36,100 nucleotides of DNA from Candidatus Troglogloeales bacterium (lineage in GTDB: Bacteria > Nitrospirota > Nitrospiria > SBBL01 > SBBA01), in contig SBBA01000174.1 in NCBI GenBank assembly GCA_005239925.1, positions 1-36,100 on the forward strand, written 5' to 3'. Shown in pieces: positions 16,526 to 24,397 of this stretch (positions within the stretch are counted from its first letter, which is position 1; each line of letters begins with the position of its first letter). The translations under genes and the position numbers were made by a program. The notes under the pieces are model-generated. The model worked only from the letters and a program-made list of their open reading frames with translations. It was not told where the DNA came from and ran no database searches.

Positions 16526-17083
16526 ATGATAACCTCTTCCTCTCCATGCTGTTTAAGTTCTTTGTTGTCTGATTTCTCCAAGTCGCTTGGACTAGGGGTA
16601 GTCTTGATCTCTTTCTTCTTTCTTTCTGCGTGTGGGCCGCGGGTTATCCCAAAAGAATTAAGAAACAAGGTAGACCGGGGCCTTTCTTTTGATGCGGTTT
16701 ATGCCGATCCTACTCTCCATCGTGGAAAAATGATGTTAGTTGGAGGTGAGATTATCGCAATACACAATAAAAAGGACGTAACGGAGATTGAGGTTCTTCA
16801 AAAGCCTTTAGGGGGAGACCATCACCCTCTTTCAGTGGATCAATCCGCAGGACGTTTTGTCTATACCTATCCAGGCTTTCTTGACCCGTCCATTTACAAG
16901 GGTGGCCGCAGGATCACCGTTATTGGCCAGGTTACGGGGGTGCAATCTAAGACCGTAGGCGAGGCCGAAGTCGTTTACCTCGTACTGACGGGGGAGCATC
17001 TTACCCTTTGGCCGGCCTCTCAGTTATACCGTGAGTCCTGGACGGGCGTTGGATTCGGATTTGACGCCACCTACAGTCGGTAG
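16526..17083 (+). CDS. Slp-family outer-membrane lipoprotein
   Basis: A 185-residue lipoprotein with hydrophobic signal LGLGVVLISFFFLSAC and lipobox cysteine C36. The mature part resembles Slp (starvation-inducible outer membrane lipoprotein of Escherichia coli): ACGPRVIPKELRNKVDRGLSF, then repeated beta segments ending near GEHLTLWPAS. Function in the cell envelope is not well defined for the family. The ATG at 16526 has TAGGA upstream; a TTG at 16427 would add 33 residues before the signal sequence and is rejected. The long N-terminal stretch before the hydrophobic core (about 20 residues) is unusual, so the start may be a little further in. Confidence 0.75.
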   Translation: MITSSSPCCLSSLLSDFSKSLGLGVVLISFFFLSACGPRVIPKELRNKVDRGLSFDAVYADPTLHRGKMMLVGGEIIAIHNKKDVTEIEVLQKPLGGDHHPLSVDQSAGRFVYTYPGFLDPSIYKGGRRITVIGQVTGVQSKTVGEAEVVYLVLTGEHLTLWPASQLYRESWTGVGFGFDATYSR

Positions 17084-17147
17084 CTAGGCCCTTCAACATA
17101 TCAAGCCATAAATTCAAGAAAAGAGAGCGGCGTCCTCGAGCTGATCC

Positions 17148-17224
<77 letters not shown>

Positions 17225-17360
17225 ACCCTAAGGATATCAGATCGCCTCTTCGTAACCTTTTTGGGAAGGAATTGTCAAGAGCGAAATCGGGTTGCCGAAA
17301 TCAAACTACCACATTCCAGGCGACATTGAATGAAATCAGAAGGATTTTACCCCCTTTTGA

Positions 17361-19256
17361 TTAGTCTGCCTCAACCAGAAGGGTCTCGAATTTGCGGCTT
17401 TTCTCATCATATTTCTGGGTGAGCCTTTCAAGGTCTTTATAGTTTTTGTCAATTTGTGCCTGTGTTGCCTTAAGCGACTTGGAAAGGGCGACAAAGGCCT
17501 CGATCTCTATGTTCACGGAGGCCGCAGCCAATTGCTCGTTAAGGATAGGAATTTCCGCCTCCATTCGGCTGATCTCCTCCTCAAGAAAGGTTATCTCTTT
17601 TTTGATGGGCGTTAAGACCAGGGACCGCTCGGCCATAATATCAGACTGATTTTTAGGGGGCTTCTTTTTATTCTTTTGTTCTGAAATGGCCGGCCTTGGG
17701 GCTGGCCCTGGGGCTGGCCCTGGGGCCTGTTTTATCGGTTGAGGCGCAGATGTACCCTTCCTCTCAGTCGCCTCTTCCTCCCAGCCGATCTTCTCTAAAA
17801 ATTCATCATAATTGCCATTGAATACCTCGGTTTTGCCGTTTTGAAAGACGATCAGCTTGGTCGCCACCTCCCGCAGGATCATCTCACTATGGGTGACGAT
17901 CACTACGGCGCCGGCAAACTGCTGAATACTCTCCACCAGGGCCTCAATTGACTGCATGTCTAGGTGGTTGGTCGGTTCGTCCAAGAGCAGCAGGTTGGCC
18001 GGGGACGCAATGATCTTACCCAACATCACACGACTTTTCTCGCCGCCTGAAAGAACCGATATTTTTTTCTCGGCCTGGATTCCGCTAAACATCATAATGC
18101 CGCAAATCGTTCGAACCTCGGTGCGATTCAAATCGGTATTCGCGTCGCCAATCTCGGCTTCAACGGTGGCCTGCGGACGCAACCGATCAATGTTGGTTTG
18201 GCCAAAAAAACCAAGCCGCTGATTCACGCTGGGCGTAACGCTCCCCGAGAGAGGCCGCAAAAAACCTGCCAGGATATTCAACAGGGTTGATTTCCCACGA
18301 CCATTCTTCCCGATAATGGCAATTCGATCTTTCGGCTCGATGGTCAGATTCAAATTGCGGATAAGCGGGACGTTGGGATCAAAATGGAAAGAGATATCCT
18401 GTGCGGTGAGCAGGGTTTTTCCCGTAAAGGGGGTGTAATGGAATTTAAAATGTAAATCGGCGATACGGGCCAGTTTGTCGCGGGCAGGCATCTTGTCTAA
18501 CAACTTCACCCGCGACTGAACGGCAGAGGCCTTGGTTGCCTGGGCGCGAAACCGGTTGACAAACGCCTCGATATGTTTTCGCTGCCTTTCCTCGTTGATT
18601 CGCGTTTTTTCGTGGATCTCTTCCTCCTGCTCAACCTGTGAATAAATCTTTCCAGTGGATCCCTCTACCTTTTTTATTTTGTGCCTGTGGATGAGCGCGG
18701 TATGGGTCGTGACGCTGTCCATAAATTCCCGATCATGCGAGATCAGAATCATTTCGTCCTGCCATTCATTTAAAAATCGGGTGATCCATCGAATCGAAAG
18801 AATATCGAGGTAGTTGGTCGGCTCGTCCAGCAGAAGGAGATTGGGGCGGGCCACCAGCGCCTTGGCCAGATTGAGACGCACCTGAAATCCGCCTGAAAAT
18901 TCGGAAGGGGCTCGATCCATATCCGCTTTTGTGAACCCCAGACCAAAAAGAATCTGTTCGACCTTGTAGTGATCGTATTCTTCCTCGGGCAAAAGGCCCA
19001 GGCATCCCTCTTCCAGAACGGTCGGCTTGGTAAAATGGATATGCTGTTCCAGGTGGCCGATGCGGTAATTTTTAGGGAAGGTGATTTCGCTGTCGTCCGC
19101 CTGCTCTTTGCCTAAAAGAATTCGGAACAAGGTCGTTTTTCCGTGACCGTTTCGCCCCACCAGGCCCAACCGTTCACCGGGCCCCATCTGAAGGGCTGCA
19201 TCTTCAAACAGCACCTGCTTACCATAATACTTGTACAATCCTTTAATCGAAATCAT
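17361..19256 (-). CDS. ABC-F family ATPase (YheS/Uup-like)
   Basis: A 631-residue soluble protein with two ABC ATPase cassettes in one chain and no membrane domain, the ABC-F layout of ribosome-associated translation factors. Cassette 1 has Walker A GRNGHGKT (34-41), signature FSGGFQ and LLLLDEPTNYLD; cassette 2 has GKNGRGKS, LSGGEKSR and LLLLDEPTNHLD. The linker between cassettes (about 205-270) has the charged P-site tRNA interaction motif region RKHIEAFVNRFRAQATKA. After cassette 2 come a Pro-Ala linker (PGPAPGPAPRPA) and a C-terminal coiled coil (about 555-630) as in Uup and YheS. The four subfamilies are not separated by eye. The gene is convergent with the upstream plus-strand genes and runs toward the tRNA. 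Confidence 0.9.
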   Translation of the reverse strand: MISIKGLYKYYGKQVLFEDAALQMGPGERLGLVGRNGHGKTTLFRILLGKEQADDSEITFPKNYRIGHLEQHIHFTKPTVLEEGCLGLLPEEEYDHYKVEQILFGLGFTKADMDRAPSEFSGGFQVRLNLAKALVARPNLLLLDEPTNYLDILSIRWITRFLNEWQDEMILISHDREFMDSVTTHTALIHRHKIKKVEGSTGKIYSQVEQEEEIHEKTRINEERQRKHIEAFVNRFRAQATKASAVQSRVKLLDKMPARDKLARIADLHFKFHYTPFTGKTLLTAQDISFHFDPNVPLIRNLNLTIEPKDRIAIIGKNGRGKSTLLNILAGFLRPLSGSVTPSVNQRLGFFGQTNIDRLRPQATVEAEIGDANTDLNRTEVRTICGIMMFSGIQAEKKISVLSGGEKSRVMLGKIIASPANLLLLDEPTNHLDMQSIEALVESIQQFAGAVVIVTHSEMILREVATKLIVFQNGKTEVFNGNYDEFLEKIGWEEEATERKGTSAPQPIKQAPGPAPGPAPRPAISEQKNKKKPPKNQSDIMAERSLVLTPIKKEITFLEEEISRMEAEIPILNEQLAAASVNIEIEAFVALSKSLKATQAQIDKNYKDLERLTQKYDEKSRKFETLLVEAD

Positions 19257-19292
19257 GACTGCTTCAGAAGCTCTTAAAATTGGGAAAAGGGG

Positions 19293-19709
19293 CTATTTTA
19301 ACTTAGAATTCAGGCCCTTGTCTATGCTCCTTTTTCTCCCTTTTATCCCAATAACTAGAAGCAGTATCCCGACCACCAGAAAGGTGACGGTGAGATGAAG
19401 ATGAGACCGTGGATTGGGATCGACATCAGGATACAGAAGGAATCGCGTCAATCGGACGGCCCAATAGCCGATCATGAAAATAGCCGCGCCAATCAACCCC
19501 GTGTAGTGGCGTAAGGAGGCCCGATTTCCCAATCTCCCCAGATAGACAAAAAACCCGCCCATCGCTAAATAGAACAGTCCGAACACAAGGGTGGGGGCCG
19601 GTGAGGGATCGGTCTCCCATCGAACAGATAAGATATAAAGCCGGAATCCCCAGGCAAAAAAAATCCAGCCTCCAGCAAGAAATAAAAATGGTTTAACCCA
19701 GCGAGACAC
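19293..19709 (-). CDS. small multi-pass membrane protein, unknown function
   Basis: A 138-residue protein I do not recognise. Hydrophobicity suggests four membrane spans: about 6-28, 40-58, 68-86 and 106-124, with a basic C-terminal tail (KGRKRSIDKGLNSK). The start is GTG at 19709 with AGGG upstream. It is on the same strand as the ABC-F gene and ends 36 bp before it, so the two may share a transcript. Small, even spans and no conserved polar residues argue against a transporter; nothing else can be said. Confidence 0.6.
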   Translation of the reverse strand: MSRWVKPFLFLAGGWIFFAWGFRLYILSVRWETDPSPAPTLVFGLFYLAMGGFFVYLGRLGNRASLRHYTGLIGAAIFMIGYWAVRLTRFLLYPDVDPNPRSHLHLTVTFLVVGILLLVIGIKGRKRSIDKGLNSKLK

Positions 19710-19980
19710 GATGTTTTCCCTAAGAACGAACTGTATTTTATACCAAAATCAGGCCATTTTCGGAACCCCTGAATAATCCCCCCATTTTTTGGGATTGTTT
19801 TTTAGACGGCCTGGGTAGAAAATGTGGCAACTAAGCACCTTATTAAACTTTATTCGTTAGGGGTGTTTGGAGGGAAGTAATAAAAAAGGGCCGACTCAAG
19901 CTTACGTCAATCAGGCGAAGCGCAAGGGATAGATGGGAAACCAGTTCTCTTGCTGGTACATGTTAATGAGAGGGGAGGGT

Positions 19981-21246
19981 ATGACATTGAAACAGATATC
20001 GAAAAAGAAATTTGGATTTCCGAACGTAGCTTTATTCTTGGCTATGGCGATTCTAGGGATACCCGGAAACGGATATACGGACACTACGGTGCCACACAAA
20101 TTGAGCGAAGGGGCCATCAGCGCCGACAAACTCAATGAAAATTTTAACGCATTGATTGATGCAATCGATGAAATTCCCATAGGATCTCCCGGACCGCAAG
20201 GGCCGATTGGCCCCGCCGGCCCACAAGGTTTTGCCGGTCCACAAGGCGCACAAGGAACACAAGGGTTACAAGGGCCCGCGGGGGCACAAGGCCCTGCCGG
20301 GATACCAGGCCCCCAAGGCCCCCCAGGCCCAGAAGGTCCAGTAGGACCTACTGGCCCACAGGGGAATACCGGTGAGGGACTTCCCGGCCCGATCGGGCCT
20401 ACTGGCCCAACAGGCCCGACAGGCCCACAAGGTGAAAAGGGGAATCCAGGTGACGCAGGCCCGCGAGGCCCTCAGGGGGTACGCGGGCCAGCGGGGCCAG
20501 AGGGGCCACAAGGCCCAGTCGGTTCTCCGGATACCGGGGATCGGATTCGAGAAAAGTTTTTCTATGGCACCTCCTGCACCAACCCGATGAATCCAGAGGA
20601 TATCATGGTCAAGGTGGGGCCGTTGTGTGTGGATAAATTTGAGGCATCGGTCTTCACGCTGGCCAATGGCCGAGGCACTCAGTATGGGGTGGTGAAGGAC
20701 GATTATCCCAATTCTTTTCCCGATAATGGCAATTGGACGACACCGCTCTTTGCCGTTTCCAAGGAAGGGGTTATTCCGTCACGGCATATCACCTGGTTTC
20801 AGGCACAACAGGCCTGTGCCGCTAACGGAAAGAGACTGTTAACCAACGCCGAGTGGCAAATGGCCGCCGCAGGCACACCCGATACCGACAAGGACGATGG
20901 TGAGGCCAACTGCGCCACCGCAAGCTCCGTAGCACAAACAGGGGCCCGTGCCATGTGTAAATCAAACTATGGCACACATGATATGGTAGGGAACCTGTCC
21001 GAGTGGGTTGCCGACTGGATGCAAAACAATGGAAAATCCGATGAGGGAGCGGTATCCACGGATGAATATGGTCAGGATGGCATCTACAGTATTGACGAGG
21101 CAACGCCAAAAGAAAGTCGGTTTCCATCGGCGGTTGTTCGTGGCGGACATTTCACTGGGGCCACCGTTTCGGGGGTCTTCTCTTTGAGCGCATCCGTTTC
21201 ACCGGCATACTCGCACGAGAAATTCGGGTTTCGTTGTGGTAGATAG
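19981..21246 (+). CDS. secreted collagen-like protein with FGE/SUMF1-fold C-terminal domain
   Basis: A 421-residue exported protein in three parts. Residues 1-33 form a signal peptide (basic [12 protein letters not shown], then a hydrophobic core). Residues 35-67 hold a short helical segment ([20 protein letters not shown]), a likely trimerisation start. Residues 68-183 are 38 Gly-X-Y triplets with one break (GEG), rich in GPQ, GPA and GPT. Residues 190-421 match the formylglycine-generating enzyme/sulfatase-modifying fold: [55 protein letters not shown] and terminal FGFRCGR. The pair of catalytic cysteines of true FGE looks incomplete, so a binding or structural role is more likely. The ATG at 19981 follows AGGGGAGGG. 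It is a stand-alone gene between a small membrane protein and glyQ. Confidence 0.88.
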   Translation: MTLKQISKKKFGFPNVALFLAMAILGIPGNGYTDTTVPHKLSEGAISADKLNENFNALIDAIDEIPIGSPGPQGPIGPAGPQGFAGPQGAQGTQGLQGPAGAQGPAGIPGPQGPPGPEGPVGPTGPQGNTGEGLPGPIGPTGPTGPTGPQGEKGNPGDAGPRGPQGVRGPAGPEGPQGPVGSPDTGDRIREKFFYGTSCTNPMNPEDIMVKVGPLCVDKFEASVFTLANGRGTQYGVVKDDYPNSFPDNGNWTTPLFAVSKEGVIPSRHITWFQAQQACAANGKRLLTNAEWQMAAAGTPDTDKDDGEANCATASSVAQTGARAMCKSNYGTHDMVGNLSEWVADWMQNNGKSDEGAVSTDEYGQDGIYSIDEATPKESRFPSAVVRGGHFTGATVSGVFSLSASVSPAYSHEKFGFRCGR

Positions 21247-21256
21247 AACAATATGC

Positions 21257-21305
21257 CTTGCCCCTTCCTCCTTCTCACATTTGAGAAGAAGGAGGGTGGG
21301 GCAAG
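21257..21305. terminator. long hairpin after the collagen-like gene
   Basis: CTTGCCCC and CCTCCTTCTC on the left pair with GAGAAGAAGGAGG and GGGGCAAG on the right around a six-base loop: about 20 paired bases with small bulges. It begins 10 bp after the stop codon. There is no T run, so it would be an atypical terminator or an RNA-stabilising hairpin. Confidence 0.5.
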
Positions 21306-21357
21306 AAGAGGGTTGTCACGGCCACTCACGGTGGTATATCATGGGCGTCTACTTACA

Positions 21358-22251
21358 ATGGAATCCTCTCTTAAAAAATCGCCTTTTAAGAAACCTTCCG
21401 CTTCCTCATCGGGGCCTTCATTCCAACAGCTCATCTTACAACTGCATCAGTTCTGGGCCAATCAGGGATGTGTTATCCTGCAATCGTACGATACCGAAAT
21501 GGGCGCCGGAACCTTTCATCCGGCCACCTTTTTGTCCGCTTTAGGTCCTAAACCCTGGGCCGCGGCTTATGTGCAGGCCTGCCGCAGACCCACGGACGGG
21601 CGTTACGGCGAAAATCCCAACCGCCTGGCCCATTACTACCAGTATCAGGTCATCATTAAGCCGACCCCCGATAACATTCAAACGCTTTATCTCGACAGCC
21701 TGGCGTATCTAGGCATTCCTCTCGCAGAGCATGATATTCGATTTATGCAGGACGACTGGGAATCCCCAACCTTGGGGGCCTGGGGGCTGGGGTGGGAGGT
21801 GCGGCTTGATGGCATGGAGGTGACCCAGTTTACCTATTTTCAGGAGATTGGGGGCATTCCGCTCGATCCAATCTCCGTGGAAATCACCTATGGACTGGAA
21901 CGGGTCGCCATGTATCTTCAGGGGGTGGATAATCTGTTTAATCTGAAATGGACCGACGCAGTTTCATACGGCGATGTTCACCACAGGTCGGAGGTCGAAG
22001 GCTCACACTATAACTTTAAAGAGGCCCATGTCGAGACGCTTAAAGAGCGGTTTACCCTGGCCGAGGCAGAGTGCAACCATCTTATTGCAAAGGGGCTGAT
22101 TCGTCCTGCCTACGATGCCTGTATTAAGTGTTCCCATATGTTTAACCTTCTGGATGCGCGCGGCGCCATTGCCGTTGCGGAACGGGTCGGGTTTATCGCC
22201 CGCGTTCGCAAACTGGCGCGCCTCTGCGCGGAGGCCTATGTTAAAAGGTAG
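21358..22251 (+). CDS. glyQ: glycyl-tRNA synthetase alpha subunit
   Basis: A 297-residue alpha chain of the bacterial alpha2beta2 glycyl-tRNA synthetase, which activates glycine and holds the class II active site. Typical segments are [55 protein letters not shown] and [17 protein letters not shown]. The ATG at 21358 is chosen because the conserved part starts soon after; the upstream reading runs through a strong hairpin and is rejected. About 25 residues of Ser/Lys-rich extension precede the core. The TAG stop is the second to fourth base of an R3 palindrome. glyS follows 43 bp on. Confidence 0.96.
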   Translation: MESSLKKSPFKKPSASSSGPSFQQLILQLHQFWANQGCVILQSYDTEMGAGTFHPATFLSALGPKPWAAAYVQACRRPTDGRYGENPNRLAHYYQYQVIIKPTPDNIQTLYLDSLAYLGIPLAEHDIRFMQDDWESPTLGAWGLGWEVRLDGMEVTQFTYFQEIGGIPLDPISVEITYGLERVAMYLQGVDNLFNLKWTDAVSYGDVHHRSEVEGSHYNFKEAHVETLKERFTLAEAECNHLIAKGLIRPAYDACIKCSHMFNLLDARGAIAVAERVGFIARVRKLARLCAEAYVKR

Positions 22252-22275
22252 GGGCACGTTGCAACGTGCCCCTAC
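22248..22275. repeat. R3 perfect 28 bp palindrome at the glyQ stop
   Basis: GTAGGGGCACGTTG followed at once by its exact reverse complement. Bases 22249-22251 (TAG) are the glyQ stop codon. A one-mismatch copy lies at 6182-6209. Confidence 0.85.
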
Positions 22276-22294
22276 GCCGGGGCGTTATTAAAAA

Positions 22295-24397
22295 ATGAAG
22301 AAAACAGCCGGACACGAGCTTTTCATTGAGATTGGGGTAGAGGAGATGCCGGCGCATCTGATTCCTACCGCGCTGTCCGACCTGAAGAAAAATGCAGAAC
22401 AACAATTAGAAGCCGCATCCCTCTCATACGCCCCTCTTTGCGAGTATGCCACGCCGAGACGGCTGATTCTTTATACCCCCCAACTGGCCCCAAGACAGGA
22501 GTCCCGTGTTGAAACGATTTTTGGCCCCCCCGCCAAGGTGGCCTTTGACCCAAAAGGAAAGCCTACTCCTGCCGCCACCGGGTTTGCCAAGGCGAACGGG
22601 GTTGCCCTATCCAAACTGGTTGTAACCAAGACAGAAAAGGGGGAATATCTCTCCATTCAGAAAAAGACCGCCTCTCAAGCCACACCGGCCCTCTTAAAAA
22701 CAATGATTCCTGAGATGATCGGCGCCCTGCGTTTTGTCAAGTCCATGCGATGGAACGGCCCCGTGGCCTTTATCCGACCCATTCGGTGGTTGGTTGCCCT
22801 CTATAATGGGAAGGTTATCCCCTGTGTCTTTGCGGGCGTTCCATCCGGCAATCTCTCTTACGGTCATCGGCTGGTTGCGCTCGCTGGATTTAAGGTTAAT
22901 CACTTTTCTTCCTATCAAAAGGAAATGCGCAAACGGTTTGTTATAATTGATCCTATGGAGCGGTATCAGACGATCCGAAAACAAATCGGTTCCCTGGCCA
23001 AAAAGGCGGGCGGAGCCATCGAAGAGGATGACGCCCTGTTTTGGCAGGCGGCCTATTCTACGGAATATCCAACGGCCATATGTGGCTCTTTCGACCCCTC
23101 TTTTCTTTCGATACCTAAGGAAATTATCAGCACCGCCATGAAGGAGCATCAAGGCTTTGTGCCCCTCCTTACAGAAAAGACCCTACTGCCCCGTTTTATT
23201 GCTGTATTAAACAATAAAGACAAGAATAAAAAAATCCAAAAGGGCAATGAACGGGTATTAAGGGCACGGCTTTCCGATGCAAAATTTTATTATGAGGAAG
23301 ATCGTGAGGTTCCCCTGGCCAATCGCCTGCCGGCCTTAAAAGGGGTGATGTTCCAGAAAGGCCTGGGCACCCTGCATGATAAGACCCAGCGGATCGTCGC
23401 GCTATCCAAAGCGATTGCTCAGAGGGTTGATCCCAACCTTTCAGAGAAGGAAGTCGAGCAAATCGCCACCCTTTGCAAATGTGACCTGACCACTGGCGTC
23501 GTGCGGGAGTTTCCATCGCTTCAAGGGATCATGGGCAGGATTCTCATGGAGTCAGATTCTCCTCATGCCAAAGTGATTGAAGAACACTATCAACCCCGGT
23601 ATCCGGGGGATCAACTCCCCCCAAGCCGAATGGGACAGGTTCTTTCTATTGCCGATAAGATGGATACGATTGTTGGCTGTTTTGGCATTGGTGCCATCCC
23701 CACCGGGTCCGAGGACCCCTACGCCCTGCGCCGTCAGGGACTGGGGATTGTCCAGATTTTAAGTGAGAAATCCTTTGACAGACCGCTGGCCCTACTGGAT
23801 ATAATCAACGAAGCAATCGCCTGTTACCGAAAAGAGAGTGGCATTACGTTTACGGACGAAGTCGCCTTGGAGGTATGGGCCTTCTTGAAACAACGGATTG
23901 CCTTTTATTTGCAATCTGAAAAGATTCGTTATGATATAATAGAAGCGGTGCTTTCCAGAGACTCCCCTGCTACGGCTGGAGTCTGCCAAAGCATCGTAAA
24001 ACTAGCAAGAGCACTTGCGGACTTTTCAGCTGAGGAGCTGTTTCGTCCGCTCATCACCTGTTACAAGAGAGCGGCACGCATTCTGCCGGAGAAGTTGGAG
24101 GGAATGATCCAGCGTTCTTTTTTAACCACAGGGGCCGACCTCGTGCTATACAACGCGCTTTTAGATCTTGATCAAAAAATAGACGCGAACATCAAAAGCC
24201 TGGCGTTTGGTCAGGCCTTGACGGCCCTGTCTGATCTCTATCATCCACTGGACCGGTTTTTTACGGAGGTGTTGGTGATGGACCCACGTCACGAAGTACA
24301 AAATAACAATCTCTGTCTGCTTCGAACCGTTAAAAATCTATTTGACCGACTAGGCGACTTTTCAAAGATTCAGGAAGGAGGGATGTCCAATGACTAA
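22295..24397 (+). CDS. glyS: glycyl-tRNA synthetase beta subunit
   Basis: A 700-residue beta chain, which binds tRNA-Gly and completes the alpha2beta2 enzyme. It starts with the conserved ELFIEIGVEEMPAHLI, and has FGPPAKVAFD, PATGFAKANG, the HD-like region with MKEHQGFVPL and RVLRARLSDAKFYYEED, and a C-terminal anticodon-binding helical domain ending FFTEVLVMD and RNxLLxL-like NNNLCLLRTV. Length is typical (about 690). The gene lies between glyQ and ppdK; its end overlaps ppdK by eight bases and contains the ppdK ribosome binding site. No clear Shine-Dalgarno sequence precedes its own ATG, so it may depend on coupling through glyQ. Confidence 0.96.
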   Translation: MKKTAGHELFIEIGVEEMPAHLIPTALSDLKKNAEQQLEAASLSYAPLCEYATPRRLILYTPQLAPRQESRVETIFGPPAKVAFDPKGKPTPAATGFAKANGVALSKLVVTKTEKGEYLSIQKKTASQATPALLKTMIPEMIGALRFVKSMRWNGPVAFIRPIRWLVALYNGKVIPCVFAGVPSGNLSYGHRLVALAGFKVNHFSSYQKEMRKRFVIIDPMERYQTIRKQIGSLAKKAGGAIEEDDALFWQAAYSTEYPTAICGSFDPSFLSIPKEIISTAMKEHQGFVPLLTEKTLLPRFIAVLNNKDKNKKIQKGNERVLRARLSDAKFYYEEDREVPLANRLPALKGVMFQKGLGTLHDKTQRIVALSKAIAQRVDPNLSEKEVEQIATLCKCDLTTGVVREFPSLQGIMGRILMESDSPHAKVIEEHYQPRYPGDQLPPSRMGQVLSIADKMDTIVGCFGIGAIPTGSEDPYALRRQGLGIVQILSEKSFDRPLALLDIINEAIACYRKESGITFTDEVALEVWAFLKQRIAFYLQSEKIRYDIIEAVLSRDSPATAGVCQSIVKLARALADFSAEELFRPLITCYKRAARILPEKLEGMIQRSFLTTGADLVLYNALLDLDQKIDANIKSLAFGQALTALSDLYHPLDRFFTEVLVMDPRHEVQNNNLCLLRTVKNLFDRLGDFSKIQEGGMSND

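Noticed and set aside
20182-20530. Gly-X-Y coding repeat as a CRISPR or tandem DNA repeat
   Set aside because: The repetition is at protein level in nine-base steps with varied codons; no spacer structure.
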